Positions 8,201-16,461 of a DNA stretch of 22,951 nt are shown here, one piece after another (position 1 is the stretch's first letter; each line of letters starts with the position of its first letter). The position numbers and the translations under genes are program-made. The DNA is from a virus. Location of the stretch: positions 1 to 22,951 of the IMG/VR virus record IMGVR_UViG_3300020471_000077, one strand, 5' to 3'. The notes under the pieces were generated by a model. It was not told the origin of the DNA and searched no databases. It saw only the letters and a list, made by a program, of their open reading frames with translations.

Positions 8201-11200
8201 GTGTAAAGCTTCTTGTAATCCTAATTGTATTTGTTTCTCATCAACTAATTCAGAATATTCTTCTAACATACGTTTTTCTGTTCTTTCTTTTATAACTTCC
8301 TTTATATCTCTTGCACTTAATATTGCGTCTAACATATCTAAACCACTCTTGTAACCAAACAAATCTGCTATATCTTCTACACTTTGACCGTCTTTAGCTA
8401 ACATACCTGACTTACCATAACCAAGTTCTTTCATTTCAAATTTCATATCGTGAAATGGAACTAGTTGTTTTACGCTTTCAATAGAAATTTTATTTCCAGA
8501 TTGAACTTTTATTTTTTCGCCTTTGTCATTTCTTGTTTCTCCTTTTTTTAAATAATTAATTAATCTATATACTGTTTCATTTTCTACTTCTTCAGTAACT
8601 TCTGCTTCTACTTTTTTATAAGTTTTTTTATGTTTTCTTTGTAAATCAGCTAAATATTTACCTTTTGCATTTTCAAACCAACTTAATTGTGCCATGCTTT
8701 TTTGATTTAGTATTTCTTTAGATTCATCAAATGCTTCTTGCAATTGTTGTTGGTAATTAGCCCATTCAGAATCTGACATACCGCTTTGCTCTTTTGTTTG
8801 GAACATTGCTTTCATTCCATACATTTCGTTAGCTAATATTATGTCTTGATTAGTTGAAAGCATACGATCCATAACACTTCTTACTTCATCTGTAAGAACT
8901 GGTAAGTCTTTACCAAATAATGCTTTATATGTGTTATTAAGATTGTATTTAATGTCTTGATAAACTTCTTCAAGAAATCTTGCAAAGTCTCTGAATATTC
9001 TGCGTAGATATGTTCCTTTAACTGGCACTTTACCTGTATGCAAATAGATTTCAAAATTTAATGCAAACGCTTCATGGTATTCTTTTTTCTGTTCTATAGA
9101 CAATTTGCTCCATGTATCTATATCTTCAACACCCCAAAAATCAAGTAAAACATTAAAGTCATTTATTATGTCGGCAGGAGCATCACCACTTAAAACAATA
9201 TCTTCCATAACTGACAACATATAATGACCAGTTTCATGGAAAAATGTAGATATATCTGAGTCTTTATTTAATAAAGTTGTAAACGATTTTGGATCAAATC
9301 TTCCTTTAGGTCCTTTGCTATCTCTTCTTTGCTCATAAAATTCGCCAACTTTTACAGCAATAGACCCGCCGTATCTAAGGTTTCCTTTATCGTCTTGAAG
9401 TCTGATGTTGAAATCTTTTCGTCCGTTAGGGAATTCATCATTGAGTTCAAGGATTCTAGGGTCAACCCTGATGGGAACTGCTGTATTACCATATCCAATA
9501 TCTGTGATAGCTCTGGTGGTAACGTAGACATCAGGTTCTCCAGCACTTCTAAGTTCTCCTGTTGATCTGATTGATTCTGCGTTTTTTCTACTGGTGTGGT
9601 GGTAGAGGGTAACTGTTCCGTCTGGGTTGATGGGGAGTCCTGTGAGTTCGTCAATGTTTGTGCCTTCTGTATCTTGTTGTTGGAAAGTTTCTCCAACATC
9701 AATGTTACTTCCTCGTTCTCCATCTGTTCGTTGTGTTCCTGTTGACTGCTCATCGGACTGTAACTCATCATCAACCTCCTTTATAGTGCTTTGTATAAGA
9801 TCATCTGATATACCCATTGTAGCAACAAACGATGCAGCAGCATTAGCATAGTCAGGAGCTTCATTATCGTCATAACCTGTTTCTGCTTTTTCTTCTTTTA
9901 TTTTTGCAGTTTCATATAATTTTTTTTCTGGATACCAAACAAGTGCTTGTAGGTCTGCCATTGTTAAATTTGGATATTCTTTATTTAAAATTTCTAATAC
10001 TTGTGAAAATACTTTGACAATATTTCTACGTTCTACAGGACCACTTGGTGCTTCTTTTTGACCGTCATTATCTTTAACTAAACCATTACCTTGTTTACGC
10101 AACAAATCTCCAAGACTTAATGTCTTATCACCTTTTCTAGGTTTACCCATTATGTCTAAAAATATTTGCTGATGTTTTGGATCTTCTGCAAATGTTGCAA
10201 CTAGAGCCATTTTATTGCGAGTTTCTTTTAAAACTGATTTTCTTTTAATAGCTAAAGCAACATTATCAATATCTCCTAATGTAAGTTTTCTACCTATTAT
10301 TGTTTCAAATGCCTTTTTTTGTTCTTTAGTTAATGCTCTTATTATTGCTTTAATATTTTCTCTTTTTTGTTTTGCTAATCTTTCTCTGTCTAAAACTAAC
10401 GTACCTGTCATACGACCCCATGTACGCATAGCCCATCTATCTACAGTTAACGAATCATAATTACCATATAAATTTGCAAAAAATCCATTACCAATTTTAG
10501 GTCCAATAATGGCAGAACCATAAACTACATCTGTCAAACTAAAATCAGAAGGTACTTCTATTGGTTTGCCATTTCTATCATTTCCAACAAATTCATTTAC
10601 TTCTTTTACTGTATGTTTAGTTCTCATAAATTTTTCTAATTCTGCAAAAGGTTTATTATCTAACAAATCATTTAATCTTCTAAAAGATTTTTCCATTGCA
10701 TCTCTAGATTGACCACCTGTTTCTTCGCCTTCTATATTCAACATTAACTCTGGCAATCTACCTTTTCCTTCTCCTAATTCTTGTTCTGACATCAACCATT
10801 TTTCATATACATCTGCTGCATATTCAAAGTTTTTATCTACTTTTATACCGTTACTTGTTGTTGCTAAAGCCCATTTAAAAATAAAACCATGTTTAATATC
10901 AGTAGCAACTTTAGGATATTTAAGAGCAAGTATTCGTACTGCTTTAGTTACTTTTTCGTCATACCAACCAACTGCATTACTATTTTCTATTAATGCAAAT
11001 CTTGCATCTGCTAATAATGTTTGTACAAGATATTTTTCTGCTTCTACTGTAAATTTAGAAAGATCAACATTATTTTTCTTTGCTTCTTTTTTAACACGGT
11101 TTTGTATTTCTAATTTAAATTGTCTATTAGTTTTGAAAGGTTTGCTTTTTGCAAAATCAAAATTTTCTACTATTTTGGCAATTTGATATACAGCTTGCGG

Positions 11201-13918
11201 TACAACATTTCCTTGTTCTTGTTGACCTCGTTGTTCAAAAGTTTCTAATTGTTGTTCATATATATTGTCAATTTCTCTAGACCAATTGTCTTTATCGTTA
11301 ACTGATTTAACTGCATTACTGTCAAATACAACTACTTCTGTAACCTCGTTAGTATCAGGATTAACAACTAATACACCATCATGTCCTTCTTGTATTAACT
11401 TTTTTCTGTAACTAGTTTTTGCTCCTTTACCACCTTTTTGCAATTGTTCTTTAATGTTTGGATTAGTTTCTCTATATGGGTTTTCTAGACGCACATACGA
11501 GGGCATAACATCAGGATCTAAATTTTTTTGTTGTTTGTATGTTTTAGCGTTATTTTCATTTAATGAAAGATATATACCTCTACCAAAAATTCCTATGTCA
11601 GGTCTATTTGTATTTTTTAAATTGTAACGATCAAAACTACTTGTAGTGCCGTGGTATAAAACTTGAGGAGTACCATCGGCATTTTTCATTTTTGATTTAC
11701 CAAACCAATTTTTAAACAAAGCACTATCAGTTTTTACAGAACCATTTTGATTAAAAAAGTCATTACCAAAATCTTGTGGTTTACCTTCATAAATTACGTT
11801 ATAAAAATATTTATTTATAAAATCCTTAATATTCATATTATTTCTTTTTGCAAATGTCAAAGCAAAAGCTAAAGGTAAATGTGTTAGTTGTGTGGCAACT
11901 TCTTTAGTGTATTTACCTGTAGCTACTAACTGTTCTTTTATTTGTTTTTTATATGCGTTAGCTTCTCTTTGTGATTCTTTAAATTCTGCTGTTTTTGTTT
12001 TTATATCTTTTAATGTTTGGTCTAACATCTTATCTTTGATTTTATATACTTCTTGAAATTCTTTTTGACTATATGTATTATTGCCAAGACGTAGATGTGG
12101 CCTTAATATACTGTGGAAATCTGAACCTGCAATATTAGCTAAATAATCACCTTGAGTTATTTTTATGCTTTTACCAACAAGACCCTCATCAGTTGCTTTT
12201 CTTAATTGACTACTTAAATTTTTATCAAATAGTTCTAATTGCTCCATTGAAATATCATTTTCATCTAATTGCTGTTGAAAAGTTTCTGCATCTACATACC
12301 AATCTTTAACACCAAATCTGTCTCCAACTAAATCCATATAGTTTTGCCATAAATTTTTGTTTCTTTTTTTTGTCTTATCATCTTTTGTTATCTCAAGCAT
12401 TTGTTCAATATATTGTTGATCACTATCTGATTGCCTAACATTATTTGCTGTACGCATATATCCACCACCAGAAGTCACAATTCCAAATGTCACCATTCCT
12501 CTAAAGGTATCCCACATTACTCCTTTAATCCTGTCCATGCCTTCTTCCATTTCAACAGGATTTGTTTCATATGTAGCCATTTCTGCAGCTATGTTAAAAC
12601 CAATAATATTAATTAATTCTTGGACTACTTCAGTTGAAGTTTCTGACAATATATTAGTTGCTATGTCTTTAAATATATCTTGTGTAGCAGAATATACTGT
12701 GAGTTGTTGAAACTTATCACTTAAAGAATCTTTAACAGATCTTCTAAGAAATCTTTTATTTAACATTACCCAAGAAGATTCTAACTTAGGACCTAATCCA
12801 GATCTTCCTAATGAACCTTGCAACCATTTATTAGTTCCTATTTTTACTAAACCTTTACTAGCTAAACTAGATGTTCCTTTAAATAAAAATGGCAATCCAA
12901 TACGTTCTACACCAGCCGCAAGGAATCCCACCATATGAGCTTGCCTTGCAGCATCTTCATGTGATAATCCACCAACTCTGGTTATAGCATCTAAATAAGA
13001 GTTACCACCTTCAACCATGTATGAATTAATCGCCATATAATTAAATGCGGCTGGTAATCCTGTAGTAGCACCAATAACTCCACCTATAGCAGTACCTTTA
13101 CCGGGAACAACACTACCTGCTATTGCACCAAGCTTTGCATTAATTTTTGCAGTAACTAAACCTGTTGTTGCAGCCGCAGGTAATTGTCTTGACCATTGAC
13201 CCGCGTAATACGCACCTGCTTCTATCCAATTAACACCATCCTCGTTATACATTGCAATTTTTTCATCAATTTCTTTTATCCGTGCTAATTTTTCTTCTCT
13301 TGTTTGTTTTTCACTAAAAGCACCAAATATGTCAGCTGCTATAAATTTTTTAATTCTATCGCCTTGGTGATATTCATTATCTGGATCACCTGTCATTAAT
13401 TGATATCCTAATAATCCTCTTTCGTTAGTTAGCCAACCTTTATGTATACCTTGTTGTAACCCAACACCTCCACCGTATATCCATCGAAAAGGCATAGTTA
13501 AAGCTCTACCAGTTGTGTAATATTCTTGTAAATGTTCTATGTTGTCATGTGCTAATGCAGCAAACCGAGGATCTTCTAATTGTCTTGCTAATATTGGATT
13601 TATTTTTGCAAAATTTTGATTAAGAATATATTCTTCACGTTTTCTTTTTTTTATATAATTGAATGTTTCGTCATCATTGTTTAATTCAAAATCTGCTGGT
13701 AAATTAAATTGTTCTTTAAATTTTTGTATTTCACCAACTTTATCACCGTCCATTTCACTAACGGCTTTTAAAGTTTGTCTTATATTATTCCATTGCCTAT
13801 CTTGTTCAAATTTTGCATATTCAATATCTAATGCATCACCAGATTTATTAAAAACATTAGAAGTATTATTATTTTCATAATCACCTATATCTTCGTACTT
13901 AATTATTTTGTCATCCAT
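5228..13918 (-). CDS. Giant polyvalent ejection protein (gp16 position) with ART and zincin domains
   Basis: At 2896 residues this is about twice the size of T7 gp16. Residues about 240-350 are Gly/Ala-rich and hydrophobic (TTGLVTAKINAKLGAIAGSV). At about 735-880 there is an ADP-ribosyltransferase-like 'ART-PolyVal' segment: NWFGKSKMKNADG, YHGTTSSFDRYNL with Tyr755, IFGRGIYLSLNENNAKTY. At about 1130-1172 is a block (IIGPKIGNGFFANLYG, DRWAMRTWGRMTG) that I recall from other polyvalent proteins. At about 1425-1510 is a second ART-like segment (TVTLYHHTSRKNAESI, VYVTTRAITDIGYG). HETGH at 1561-1565, with Glu1616 (HEAFA) as likely third ligand, marks a zincin metallopeptidase. Long helices follow, then a membrane-like stretch at about 2732-2753 and an acidic loop at 2756-2767. 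I see no lytic transglycosylase. Its place after gp14 and gp15 implies ejection at infection. The enzyme targets are unknown. Confidence 0.88.
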   Translation of the reverse strand: MDDKIIKYEDIGDYENNNTSNVFNKSGDALDIEYAKFEQDRQWNNIRQTLKAVSEMDGDKVGEIQKFKEQFNLPADFELNNDDETFNYIKKRKREEYILNQNFAKINPILARQLEDPRFAALAHDNIEHLQEYYTTGRALTMPFRWIYGGGVGLQQGIHKGWLTNERGLLGYQLMTGDPDNEYHQGDRIKKFIAADIFGAFSEKQTREEKLARIKEIDEKIAMYNEDGVNWIEAGAYYAGQWSRQLPAAATTGLVTAKINAKLGAIAGSVVPGKGTAIGGVIGATTGLPAAFNYMAINSYMVEGGNSYLDAITRVGGLSHEDAARQAHMVGFLAAGVERIGLPFLFKGTSSLASKGLVKIGTNKWLQGSLGRSGLGPKLESSWVMLNKRFLRRSVKDSLSDKFQQLTVYSATQDIFKDIATNILSETSTEVVQELINIIGFNIAAEMATYETNPVEMEEGMDRIKGVMWDTFRGMVTFGIVTSGGGYMRTANNVRQSDSDQQYIEQMLEITKDDKTKKRNKNLWQNYMDLVGDRFGVKDWYVDAETFQQQLDENDISMEQLELFDKNLSSQLRKATDEGLVGKSIKITQGDYLANIAGSDFHSILRPHLRLGNNTYSQKEFQEVYKIKDKMLDQTLKDIKTKTAEFKESQREANAYKKQIKEQLVATGKYTKEVATQLTHLPLAFALTFAKRNNMNIKDFINKYFYNVIYEGKPQDFGNDFFNQNGSVKTDSALFKNWFGKSKMKNADGTPQVLYHGTTSSFDRYNLKNTNRPDIGIFGRGIYLSLNENNAKTYKQQKNLDPDVMPSYVRLENPYRETNPNIKEQLQKGGKGAKTSYRKKLIQEGHDGVLVVNPDTNEVTEVVVFDSNAVKSVNDKDNWSREIDNIYEQQLETFEQRGQQEQGNVVPQAVYQIAKIVENFDFAKSKPFKTNRQFKLEIQNRVKKEAKKNNVDLSKFTVEAEKYLVQTLLADARFALIENSNAVGWYDEKVTKAVRILALKYPKVATDIKHGFIFKWALATTSNGIKVDKNFEYAADVYEKWLMSEQELGEGKGRLPELMLNIEGEETGGQSRDAMEKSFRRLNDLLDNKPFAELEKFMRTKHTVKEVNEFVGNDRNGKPIEVPSDFSLTDVVYGSAIIGPKIGNGFFANLYGNYDSLTVDRWAMRTWGRMTGTLVLDRERLAKQKRENIKAIIRALTKEQKKAFETIIGRKLTLGDIDNVALAIKRKSVLKETRNKMALVATFAEDPKHQQIFLDIMGKPRKGDKTLSLGDLLRKQGNGLVKDNDGQKEAPSGPVERRNIVKVFSQVLEILNKEYPNLTMADLQALVWYPEKKLYETAKIKEEKAETGYDDNEAPDYANAAASFVATMGISDDLIQSTIKEVDDELQSDEQSTGTQRTDGERGSNIDVGETFQQQDTEGTNIDELTGLPINPDGTVTLYHHTSRKNAESIRSTGELRSAGEPDVYVTTRAITDIGYGNTAVPIRVDPRILELNDEFPNGRKDFNIRLQDDKGNLRYGGSIAVKVGEFYEQRRDSKGPKGRFDPKSFTTLLNKDSDISTFFHETGHYMLSVMEDIVLSGDAPADIINDFNVLLDFWGVEDIDTWSKLSIEQKKEYHEAFALNFEIYLHTGKVPVKGTYLRRIFRDFARFLEEVYQDIKYNLNNTYKALFGKDLPVLTDEVRSVMDRMLSTNQDIILANEMYGMKAMFQTKEQSGMSDSEWANYQQQLQEAFDESKEILNQKSMAQLSWFENAKGKYLADLQRKHKKTYKKVEAEVTEEVENETVYRLINYLKKGETRNDKGEKIKVQSGNKISIESVKQLVPFHDMKFEMKELGYGKSGMLAKDGQSVEDIADLFGYKSGLDMLDAILSARDIKEVIKERTEKRMLEEYSELVDEKQIQLGLQEALHNEARARFISLELKFLSKSTQPVRLQIAAANEAALDILANTKLEDIRVSDYTRDEEKARKRTEEHLGKKDPESLRMAIEAKRSQLIANQLAKESVEILKRYDNATKKNGKFQKFLQTDKQFRDKNNKSKRNMFLIDAGRAILYSYGIGKQKINVQEKMKQIQEYNPFTYEQLEPIILKASQKSGKTELTSLTVDEFYNVEDTLDTLWYQSLRDEQIRQGNKLVTFQEALQPILDLLDKRISQSPAARERQINPPGKSEAINVGWKQKLHKFALTLGSNLQRMESFVDLIDGADEVMKGFGSAVLQLKDGKLGYLYNTLFYPIKEALNEYRQQQYVITREYTELVAALDFGKKEAKITAFEFNEVSEESTPYTFGTDSDGIGKVELLGAMLHTGNDSNLKKLLLGRGWGSLNEDGTLNTTHWDNFVQRMKDEGFLTATDYIFMQAVWDLNQKMLPLLQQAHRELNGYYFKTVEATPIVNEFGTFRGGYVPAKGDPNMTKQDVEITVEQLERDFRLSLPMVENGMTKERNENFAQPLSLNLNYMTKHIDDSLRYAYVQPKVKDALKIVNNKEFQKKLQILNPTKLDYLIKPWLQTVVSQRTFAPTGLGPEFDTTLNSVRKKGGMAVMFFNLKNAIEQYTGVFPAMLKATPVQMISSLQNYMQDRQGTMQAIADLSPFMADRQLNQIFDIQDRLNELLVNPNRFDRFKDWSTRHAYFLQQTFQNQVDAVVWMAVYNQTHQKLPTSMSDIDVQTEAIKQADAAVRMTQDSLLPEDRAGFQNWNPIIQSISQFTGYFNNIANLDNNQYQKITRDLGFNNKGKGTEQLFYMYLYAIMMPAVIAGLIGRTFAGNLFLDEDDDGMIADDMMKAVLGDLINYKKAFVPIFGNALLIPINQFDDKPWNDSMVSSPSIELLTRGGRTLVKIPVDLYQGKGISGYQIRDISALITIISGIPVTPVGRTGGYLLDVYSGKVNPENTADFIRGTLTGKSSKGSRR
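9352..9774 (-). CDS. Candidate nested gene overprinted inside the giant ejection gene
   Basis: This frame runs about 140 codons on the same strand as the giant gene, in a different phase. It opens TTG-ATG-ATG, and AAAGGAGG lies directly upstream, leaving 6 bases between AGGAGG and the second ATG, which is ideal spacing. I therefore favour the ATG at 9768. The product would be acidic and Gln/Ser/Thr-rich to about residue 80, then helical and amphipathic (LENLMSTLPPELSQILDMVI, LTLESLNSMMNSL). It has no Cys or Trp. It matches no family I know. It fits almost exactly within a GC-richer island. Against it, the Shine-Dalgarno bases also encode an ordinary Lys-Glu-Val-Asp-Asp-Glu linker, and raised G+C alone lengthens chance frames. 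Its reality is undecided. Confidence 0.35.
   Translation of the reverse strand: MMMSYSPMSSQQEHNEQMENEEVTLMLEKLSNNKIQKAQTLTNSQDSPSTQTEQLPSTTTPVEKTQNQSDQQENLEVLENLMSTLPPELSQILDMVIQQFPSGLTLESLNSMMNSLTDEKISTSDFKTIKETLDTAGLLL
9775..9782 (-). promoter_or_regulatory. Strong internal Shine-Dalgarno sequence
   Basis: The minus strand reads AAAGGAGG followed by TTGATGATGAG. This is among the best anti-16S matches in the window, yet it lies deep inside the giant gene's coding sequence. It would drive internal initiation at the nested frame's ATG codons. It could also be a translational pause site in the giant mRNA. Confidence 0.45.
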
Positions 13919-13920
13919 AT

Positions 13921-16461
13921 TTAATATCCTCTCATCATATTTATTTTTAAACTTTTTTCATATGTATCTGTATCTTTAGGTCTACCTGTATCGTAATATT
14001 CTTGTGCCATATTTTGATATGTTGGAGGTAAACCTCTATTTAATAAAGCTTTTTGTATCCTAGATTGTAAATTCATTGGTATATCGTTTAAATAAACTGC
14101 CACCGTATCGCCATCTTTTGTATCAACCTCAATAAAGAGTTGATCAAAATCACTTGTTTTATATTGAAAAAATGATTTTGTATTATTTTTAATCCTTCCA
14201 TCGTAAATAACTTCATCAGTTAATATCTCTTTAATTATTGCTTTTCTTTTGTCATAATTTATTTCTATACCATTGTCATAATAAAAATTTAAACGATCCC
14301 TATATGCCATTTTTAATTTTAAATATTTTTCATGGTCTTTATGAGAAGATTTTGAAGCATCTACTAAATTTCCAAGATCATTTTCTATTAATGCTGAATG
14401 AAAAATTTCTGGATCTACTTTTAACCCTGCGCTTTTTGCTTTGTTTGTTTTGGCTTTATTTAGTTGATTTACATAATATTCATATTGACCTTTATTTAAT
14501 TTTGGCATATAAACTTTTAATTTATTTTCATCTGTCAAAATTTCTTCTTCATTTTGTTCTATTTCTACAACTGCATTAATATCTGACTCAGGTGGATGTC
14601 CTCCTTTTAATGCAATTTGATCTTCTTTTGTAAACATATTTATATCGATACCATTTGCTTTTAATAATTTCCAACCATCTGGTTCTGAAAAAGCAATGTC
14701 TTGTGCATTCAAATATGCACCGTTATATCGATTTAATCTTTCTTCTTCTTTTTTACGGTAATTAAATTTTAATTCTTCTAAAGCTACTTTTTGTTTCTCA
14801 GGATCTTTTATCGTTGCTATTATTTTATCTTCAAAAAACTTTAATGGAGGTAATTGTGTTTTTGGATTTACTTCAACATATGCCTGACCATCTACATGAT
14901 CATAGTTAATTTCTTTATTTATTATTAATAAATCATTAGTTGTTGTATCTATATATTTACTTGATTGTTCTTTTGCAATATTTAATTCTTCTTTAGTTTC
15001 TGCAATTTTTAGTTTTAACTCTTTTTTCTTTTTTACATAAACACCTTTACTTTTCATCTTACTGTTTCTTTTTTGTAGCTTTTCTAATGTCTTTGTTAAT
15101 TCTTGCACTTTTGGAGTGTATGCTTGATCTACTTCAGCAATAAATGATTTATTAAAATTAGCTATAATTTCCTGATTTTTTGCTACAAAATACGCTTGAT
15201 CGTTTTCATATTTATCTTGATCTATATCTGCATCTTTAACTGCATTTGAGTAAAGTGTGTCAGCTTTTTCAACACCTAGTTTTTGTATTGCAAACAAATG
15301 TACAGTTTGATGTTGAGGTATAATTCCTCCAAATGATGTTGATTCGGGATTATAATATTTTGATGTTGCTCTAGCTTGTTGTAAAGATTCAATATTTTCA
15401 CTACTTGTTGCTTCTACATTTTCCATTTGATCAGCATTTTGACCGTCTATAACTGCTGAACCATTACCATTATCAGTTGTATTATTACTGTCTAATGTCA
15501 TTAAAAGATTAGCTTGATGTAAAAAATTATTATTGTTTGAATTACCTTCATATTCCAAAATGTTATTGCATATTTTTACAGCACAAGCATCACTTTGTTT
15601 TTTTTCTAATGTAGCTAGAGCTTGTACAGTTGTTTTGCCATCTAAAATTTGTATTACTGTTCCACCTAATGGAATACCTTGTGCGTGTACTTCAAAATAT
15701 TTTTTGCCTAATTCTGCTGTTTTTTCATCTTGTCCAAACCATTCCAATGCCGAATCATATATTTTTGTTGTATAGTCTTGTAGCATTTCTAAATATTGCC
15801 AACTAACCTCACCTTTTGAAGGATCAATGTTCCAATTTTGATCTAATGCATATGCTTGTATTTCTGCTATACCACTTCCAAAACTAGTCCAATAATCACT
15901 ACCCGGTTCATTAAAACGTGTAATACTTTGTATTGAATCTATTCTATGAGTGTTAATTTTTGCTTTACTTTCTTTTTGTTTTAATAATCGTTGTTGCTTT
16001 ATAGAATGTTGTGTAATTTTATTTTGTGCAGATTTAATACTAACTTGAGACATATTCTCAAGCATATATTTAACCATTCCATTACTTGATTGGTCTGTAT
16101 ATTTTTTTAAAATATTTTCTATATTTTTGTTAGTATCGTCAAAAGCATTTTTAGGATCACCCTCAATAGTTTTGCCATTAGACAATACAGCATTTGCTCC
16201 TTCTAAATTTGTATAGTTATCAACTTCACCTTGTATCTCTTCATGTAAAGCGTTATATAGTTTTTTTGCTTCTGCGTCATTTAATTCATCGTCTAATTTA
16301 GTAAGTGTTTGTCCTAACTGTGTTTGTGCTTTACCAAATCTTTCTATATCATCGGTAACTACATCTTGCATTGGTGTTACTGTACCACCAGAAAATTGAA
16401 CTTCAGAACCTGCTTGAAGTTCTACAGATGGAACTGATTGATACGGTACTCGTTTTACCAT
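13921..16461 (-). CDS. Internal virion protein, T7 gp15-position
   Basis: This 846-residue protein is most likely the second ejected core protein, working with its neighbours to form the trans-envelope DNA conduit. It is mostly helical by eye and rich in Lys, Glu, Asn and Gln. The strongest coiled-coil stretch, at about residues 440-510, alternates Lys and Glu (ELTKTLEKLQKRNSK, KELKLKIAETKEEL). I see no signal peptide, membrane segment or enzyme motif. The assignment rests on size, composition and the conserved gp14-gp15-gp16 order. It begins by a TAATG overlap with the gp14-like gene and ends 2 bases before the giant gp16-position gene, whose GAGAGGA ribosome binding site lies in its last codons. 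Confidence 0.7.
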   Translation of the reverse strand: MVKRVPYQSVPSVELQAGSEVQFSGGTVTPMQDVVTDDIERFGKAQTQLGQTLTKLDDELNDAEAKKLYNALHEEIQGEVDNYTNLEGANAVLSNGKTIEGDPKNAFDDTNKNIENILKKYTDQSSNGMVKYMLENMSQVSIKSAQNKITQHSIKQQRLLKQKESKAKINTHRIDSIQSITRFNEPGSDYWTSFGSGIAEIQAYALDQNWNIDPSKGEVSWQYLEMLQDYTTKIYDSALEWFGQDEKTAELGKKYFEVHAQGIPLGGTVIQILDGKTTVQALATLEKKQSDACAVKICNNILEYEGNSNNNNFLHQANLLMTLDSNNTTDNGNGSAVIDGQNADQMENVEATSSENIESLQQARATSKYYNPESTSFGGIIPQHQTVHLFAIQKLGVEKADTLYSNAVKDADIDQDKYENDQAYFVAKNQEIIANFNKSFIAEVDQAYTPKVQELTKTLEKLQKRNSKMKSKGVYVKKKKELKLKIAETKEELNIAKEQSSKYIDTTTNDLLIINKEINYDHVDGQAYVEVNPKTQLPPLKFFEDKIIATIKDPEKQKVALEELKFNYRKKEEERLNRYNGAYLNAQDIAFSEPDGWKLLKANGIDINMFTKEDQIALKGGHPPESDINAVVEIEQNEEEILTDENKLKVYMPKLNKGQYEYYVNQLNKAKTNKAKSAGLKVDPEIFHSALIENDLGNLVDASKSSHKDHEKYLKLKMAYRDRLNFYYDNGIEINYDKRKAIIKEILTDEVIYDGRIKNNTKSFFQYKTSDFDQLFIEVDTKDGDTVAVYLNDIPMNLQSRIQKALLNRGLPPTYQNMAQEYYDTGRPKDTDTYEKSLKINMMRGY

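Larger units (their letters stand above)
9352..9782. other. GC-richer compositional island within the giant gene
   Basis: By hand count, 9361-9780 holds 185 G+C in 420 bases (44%). Adjacent 60-base lines give 37% (9301-9360 and 9781-9840), 23% (9241-9300) and 35% (9841-9900). More distant lines of the same gene, 10201-10260 and 8581-8640, give 28% and 23%. The island encodes an acidic linker and the second ART-like segment, giant-protein residues about 1380-1523. It may be a recently acquired in-frame domain, or its composition may be held by dual coding. Confidence 0.65.

Noticed and set aside
14238-14579. Plus-strand open frame of 113 codons opposite the gp15-position gene
   Set aside because: It is rich in Leu, Phe, His and Ile, as expected from the antisense of a Lys/Glu/Asn-rich coding region, and I saw no ribosome binding site or neighbouring plus-strand gene.
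14745-14765. A third copy of the TTACGGT promoter-like box
   Set aside because: Only seven bases match. The rest of the first box, the second box and the hairpin are missing, and it lies within a coding region.
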